Source of the DNA: Streptomyces clavuligerus | GTDB lineage: Bacteria > Actinomycetota > Actinomycetes > Streptomycetales > Streptomycetaceae | Reading direction: 5' to 3' | Length of the DNA: 64,000 nt | Assembly: GCF_005519465.1 (NCBI RefSeq) | Contig: NZ_CP027858.1 | Coordinates: 3,162,001-3,226,000, forward strand | Part shown: piece by piece, positions 62,585 through 64,000 of the stretch | Layout of the letters: each line of letters starts with the position of its first letter | How positions within the stretch are numbered: position 1 is the first letter of the stretch | Program-made: the position numbers and the translations under genes | The notes under the pieces: model-generated | What the model saw: only the letters and a program-made list of their open reading frames with translations | Told to the model about the DNA's origin: nothing | Databases searched by the model: none

Positions 62585-64000
62585 TCAGGTCCAGGTGATG
62601 AGCCGCTTGGGCTGTTCGAGGACGGCGGCGGTGTCGGCGAGGACCCTGGAACCGAGTTCGCCGTCGACGAGCCGGTGGTCGAAGGAGAGGGCCAGCGTGG
62701 TGACCTGGCGGGGCTTGACCTTCCCCTTGTGCACCCAGGGCCGGAGCCCGATCGCGCCGACCGCGAGGATCGCGGCCTCGCCCGGGTTGAGGATGGGGGT
62801 GCCGGTGTCGATGCCGAAGACCCCGACATTGGTGATGGTGACGGTGCCGCCCTGCATGGCGGCGGGGGTGGTGCGGCCCTCGCGGGCGGTCGTGACCAGC
62901 TCGGCGAGGTCCCCGGCCAGCTCGGGCAGGGTCCGGGTGTGCGCGTCCTTGATGTTCGGGACGAGCAGCCCGCGCGGGGTCGCGGCGGCGATGCCCAGGT
63001 TGACGTAGTGCTTGAGCACGATCTCCTGGCGGGCCTCGTCCCAGGAGGCGTTGATCCCCGGGTTGCGGCGGATCGCGAGCAGCAGCGCCCGGGCGATCAT
63101 CAGCAGCGGGTTGATCCGCACCCCGGCGAGGTCCGGATCGGACTTCAGCCCGTCGATGAGCTTCATCGTGCGGGTGACGTCGACGGTGATGAACTCGGTG
63201 ACATGCGGGGCGGTGAAGGCCGAGCCCACCATCGCCTGCGCGGTGGCCTTCCGCACCCCCTTGACCGGGACACGGGTCTCACGCGCACCGGCCGTCACCG
63301 CCGCCCCGGCCGTCACCGGCAGGTCGGCGGCCACCTCCGGCTCGGGGGCGGGGGCGGGGGCCGCGGCGGCGTGCACATCCTCGCGGGTGATGATCCCGTC
63401 CGGGCCGCTCGGCACCACCGTGGCCAGGTCCACGCCCAGATCCTTGGCCAGCTTGCGGACCGGCGGCTTGGCCAGCGGGCGCCCGCCGGCGGTGGGGACG
63501 CCGGGCGCAGCGGCCGGGGCGGCCGGGCCGTGCCCGTTCAGGCCGGACCCGCCATTCGGAACCACCCGTTCCGCAACCCCTCGTTCCGGAACCGACTGCT
63601 CCGGAACGGGCACCGCCACGGGAACGGGCGCGGGCACGGACGCCGGGGCTGACGCCGGGGCGGCCTGCGCGGACCCGGGCGCGGACGGCGCCTGCGCGGA
63701 CCCGGCGGCGGTCTGCTTGCGCGGGCGCCGCCGCGTCGACGACTCGGCCACGCCATAGCCGACGAGGACGGGCTGCCGCCCCTTCGGCGCCTGGCCGGTC
63801 TCAGCGGTCTCACCGGCGTCACCGGTCTCACCGGCCTCTTCGGCGGCGGCGGTCCCGCCCCCGGTGTCCACCGAGATGATCACCTGGCCGACGTCGACCG
63901 TCGTCCCCGCCGGAAAACGCAGCTCGTGCACGGTCCCGTCATAGGGGATCGGCAGCTCGACCGCCGCCTTCGCCGTCTCGACCTCGCAGACGACCTGTCC
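62585..64000 (-). CDS. bkdC: Branched-chain 2-oxoacid dehydrogenase E2, 5'-truncated by the window
   Basis: The frame is open to the last base, so the true start lies beyond 64000; at least 471 residues are present. The window edge encodes a lipoyl domain with the lipoylation site VETAKAAVE. Then come an Ala/Pro/Val-rich linker, a peripheral-subunit-binding domain (VRKLAKDLGVDLATVVPSGP) and the acyltransferase domain with the catalytic DHRLVDG. It transfers the acyl group to CoA in the branched-chain keto-acid or pyruvate complex. Assignment to bkd rests on the neighbourhood (dacA and GntR next to bkd in S. coelicolor, from memory). Confidence 0.88.
   Translation of the reverse strand, partial: GQVVCEVETAKAAVELPIPYDGTVHELRFPAGTTVDVGQVIISVDTGGGTAAAEEAGETGDAGETAETGQAPKGRQPVLVGYGVAESSTRRRPRKQTAAGSAQAPSAPGSAQAAPASAPASVPAPVPVAVPVPEQSVPERGVAERVVPNGGSGLNGHGPAAPAAAPGVPTAGGRPLAKPPVRKLAKDLGVDLATVVPSGPDGIITREDVHAAAAPAPAPEPEVAADLPVTAGAAVTAGARETRVPVKGVRKATAQAMVGSAFTAPHVTEFITVDVTRTMKLIDGLKSDPDLAGVRINPLLMIARALLLAIRRNPGINASWDEARQEIVLKHYVNLGIAAATPRGLLVPNIKDAHTRTLPELAGDLAELVTTAREGRTTPAAMQGGTVTITNVGVFGIDTGTPILNPGEAAILAVGAIGLRPWVHKGKVKPRQVTTLALSFDHRLVDGELGSRVLADTAAVLEQPKRLITWT

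Noticed and set aside
1..64000. Secondary-metabolite gene cluster
   Set aside because: Exporters and regulators are present, but there is no polyketide, peptide, terpene or RiPP synthesis enzyme.

Overview
The window is high-GC actinobacterial DNA, almost certainly from a Streptomyces chromosome. The evidence is strong third-position GC bias, GTG/TTG starts, many -10 boxes of the form TANNNT set 6-8 nt before a start codon (leaderless mRNAs), Tat and lipoprotein exported enzymes, a sigF/sigN pair and several gene neighbourhoods typical of the genus. About 57 protein genes and one tRNA gene are supported. The genes at both ends run off the window.

Left part (1-17.4 kb). A truncated Clp-type AAA+ gene is coupled to a zinc-ribbon/FHA gene. 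It is followed by a RES-type toxin with its Xre/MbcA-like antitoxin, and by a DHA2 drug exporter divergent from its TetR regulator with an inverted-repeat operator inside the exporter promoter. Next come a TrmB/LuxR-type regulator, a secreted HNH nuclease, a small secreted peptide, an HhH-GPD protein, a secreted M28 aminopeptidase, a HerA-like ATPase, a LytR_C protein, upp, and tadA with its associated gene, ending at tRNA-Ser(CGA).

Defence islet (17.4-20.9 kb). Just behind tRNA-Ser lies a promoter and a strongly structured leader that looks like the antitoxin RNA of AbiF-type systems. It is followed by an Abi_2/HEPN protein with two RN..H motifs, and 16 nt later by a type I-like methyltransferase fused to a specificity domain, without a restriction subunit. 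A 15-bp hairpin terminator closes the unit. This is the most interesting system in the window.

Middle (21-31 kb). A small membrane protein, a Dabb protein, tandem sigF and sigN genes, a small membrane protein, a MarR/DHA2 pair with a visible operator, a PPOX flavin or deazaflavin protein, an XRE regulator with small downstream reading frames, an endonuclease/exonuclease/phosphatase-fold membrane protein and an S4 RNA-binding protein.

Right part (31-64 kb). A Tat-exported PhoX phosphatase with a PHO-box-like promoter, a VWA protein with a very long acidic low-complexity region, an OmpR/histidine kinase pair, metG, an L,D-transpeptidase lipoprotein, a SigE-family sigma factor with an overlapping membrane partner, aspS, a PAS/GAF/SpoIIE phosphatase, an AI-2E family permease, a pirin, an SseB-like protein, a FadE5-type acyl-CoA dehydrogenase, an XRE regulator, an M18 aminopeptidase, a thioredoxin-NHL protein, a maleylpyruvate isomerase-like protein, a coupled GntR/MFS pair, a K15-like DD-peptidase and the start of a bkd-type E2 gene. 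Intergenic DNA in this half is rich in short tandem repeats (6, 8, 14, about 20, 23 and 44 bp), several of which overlap stop codons.
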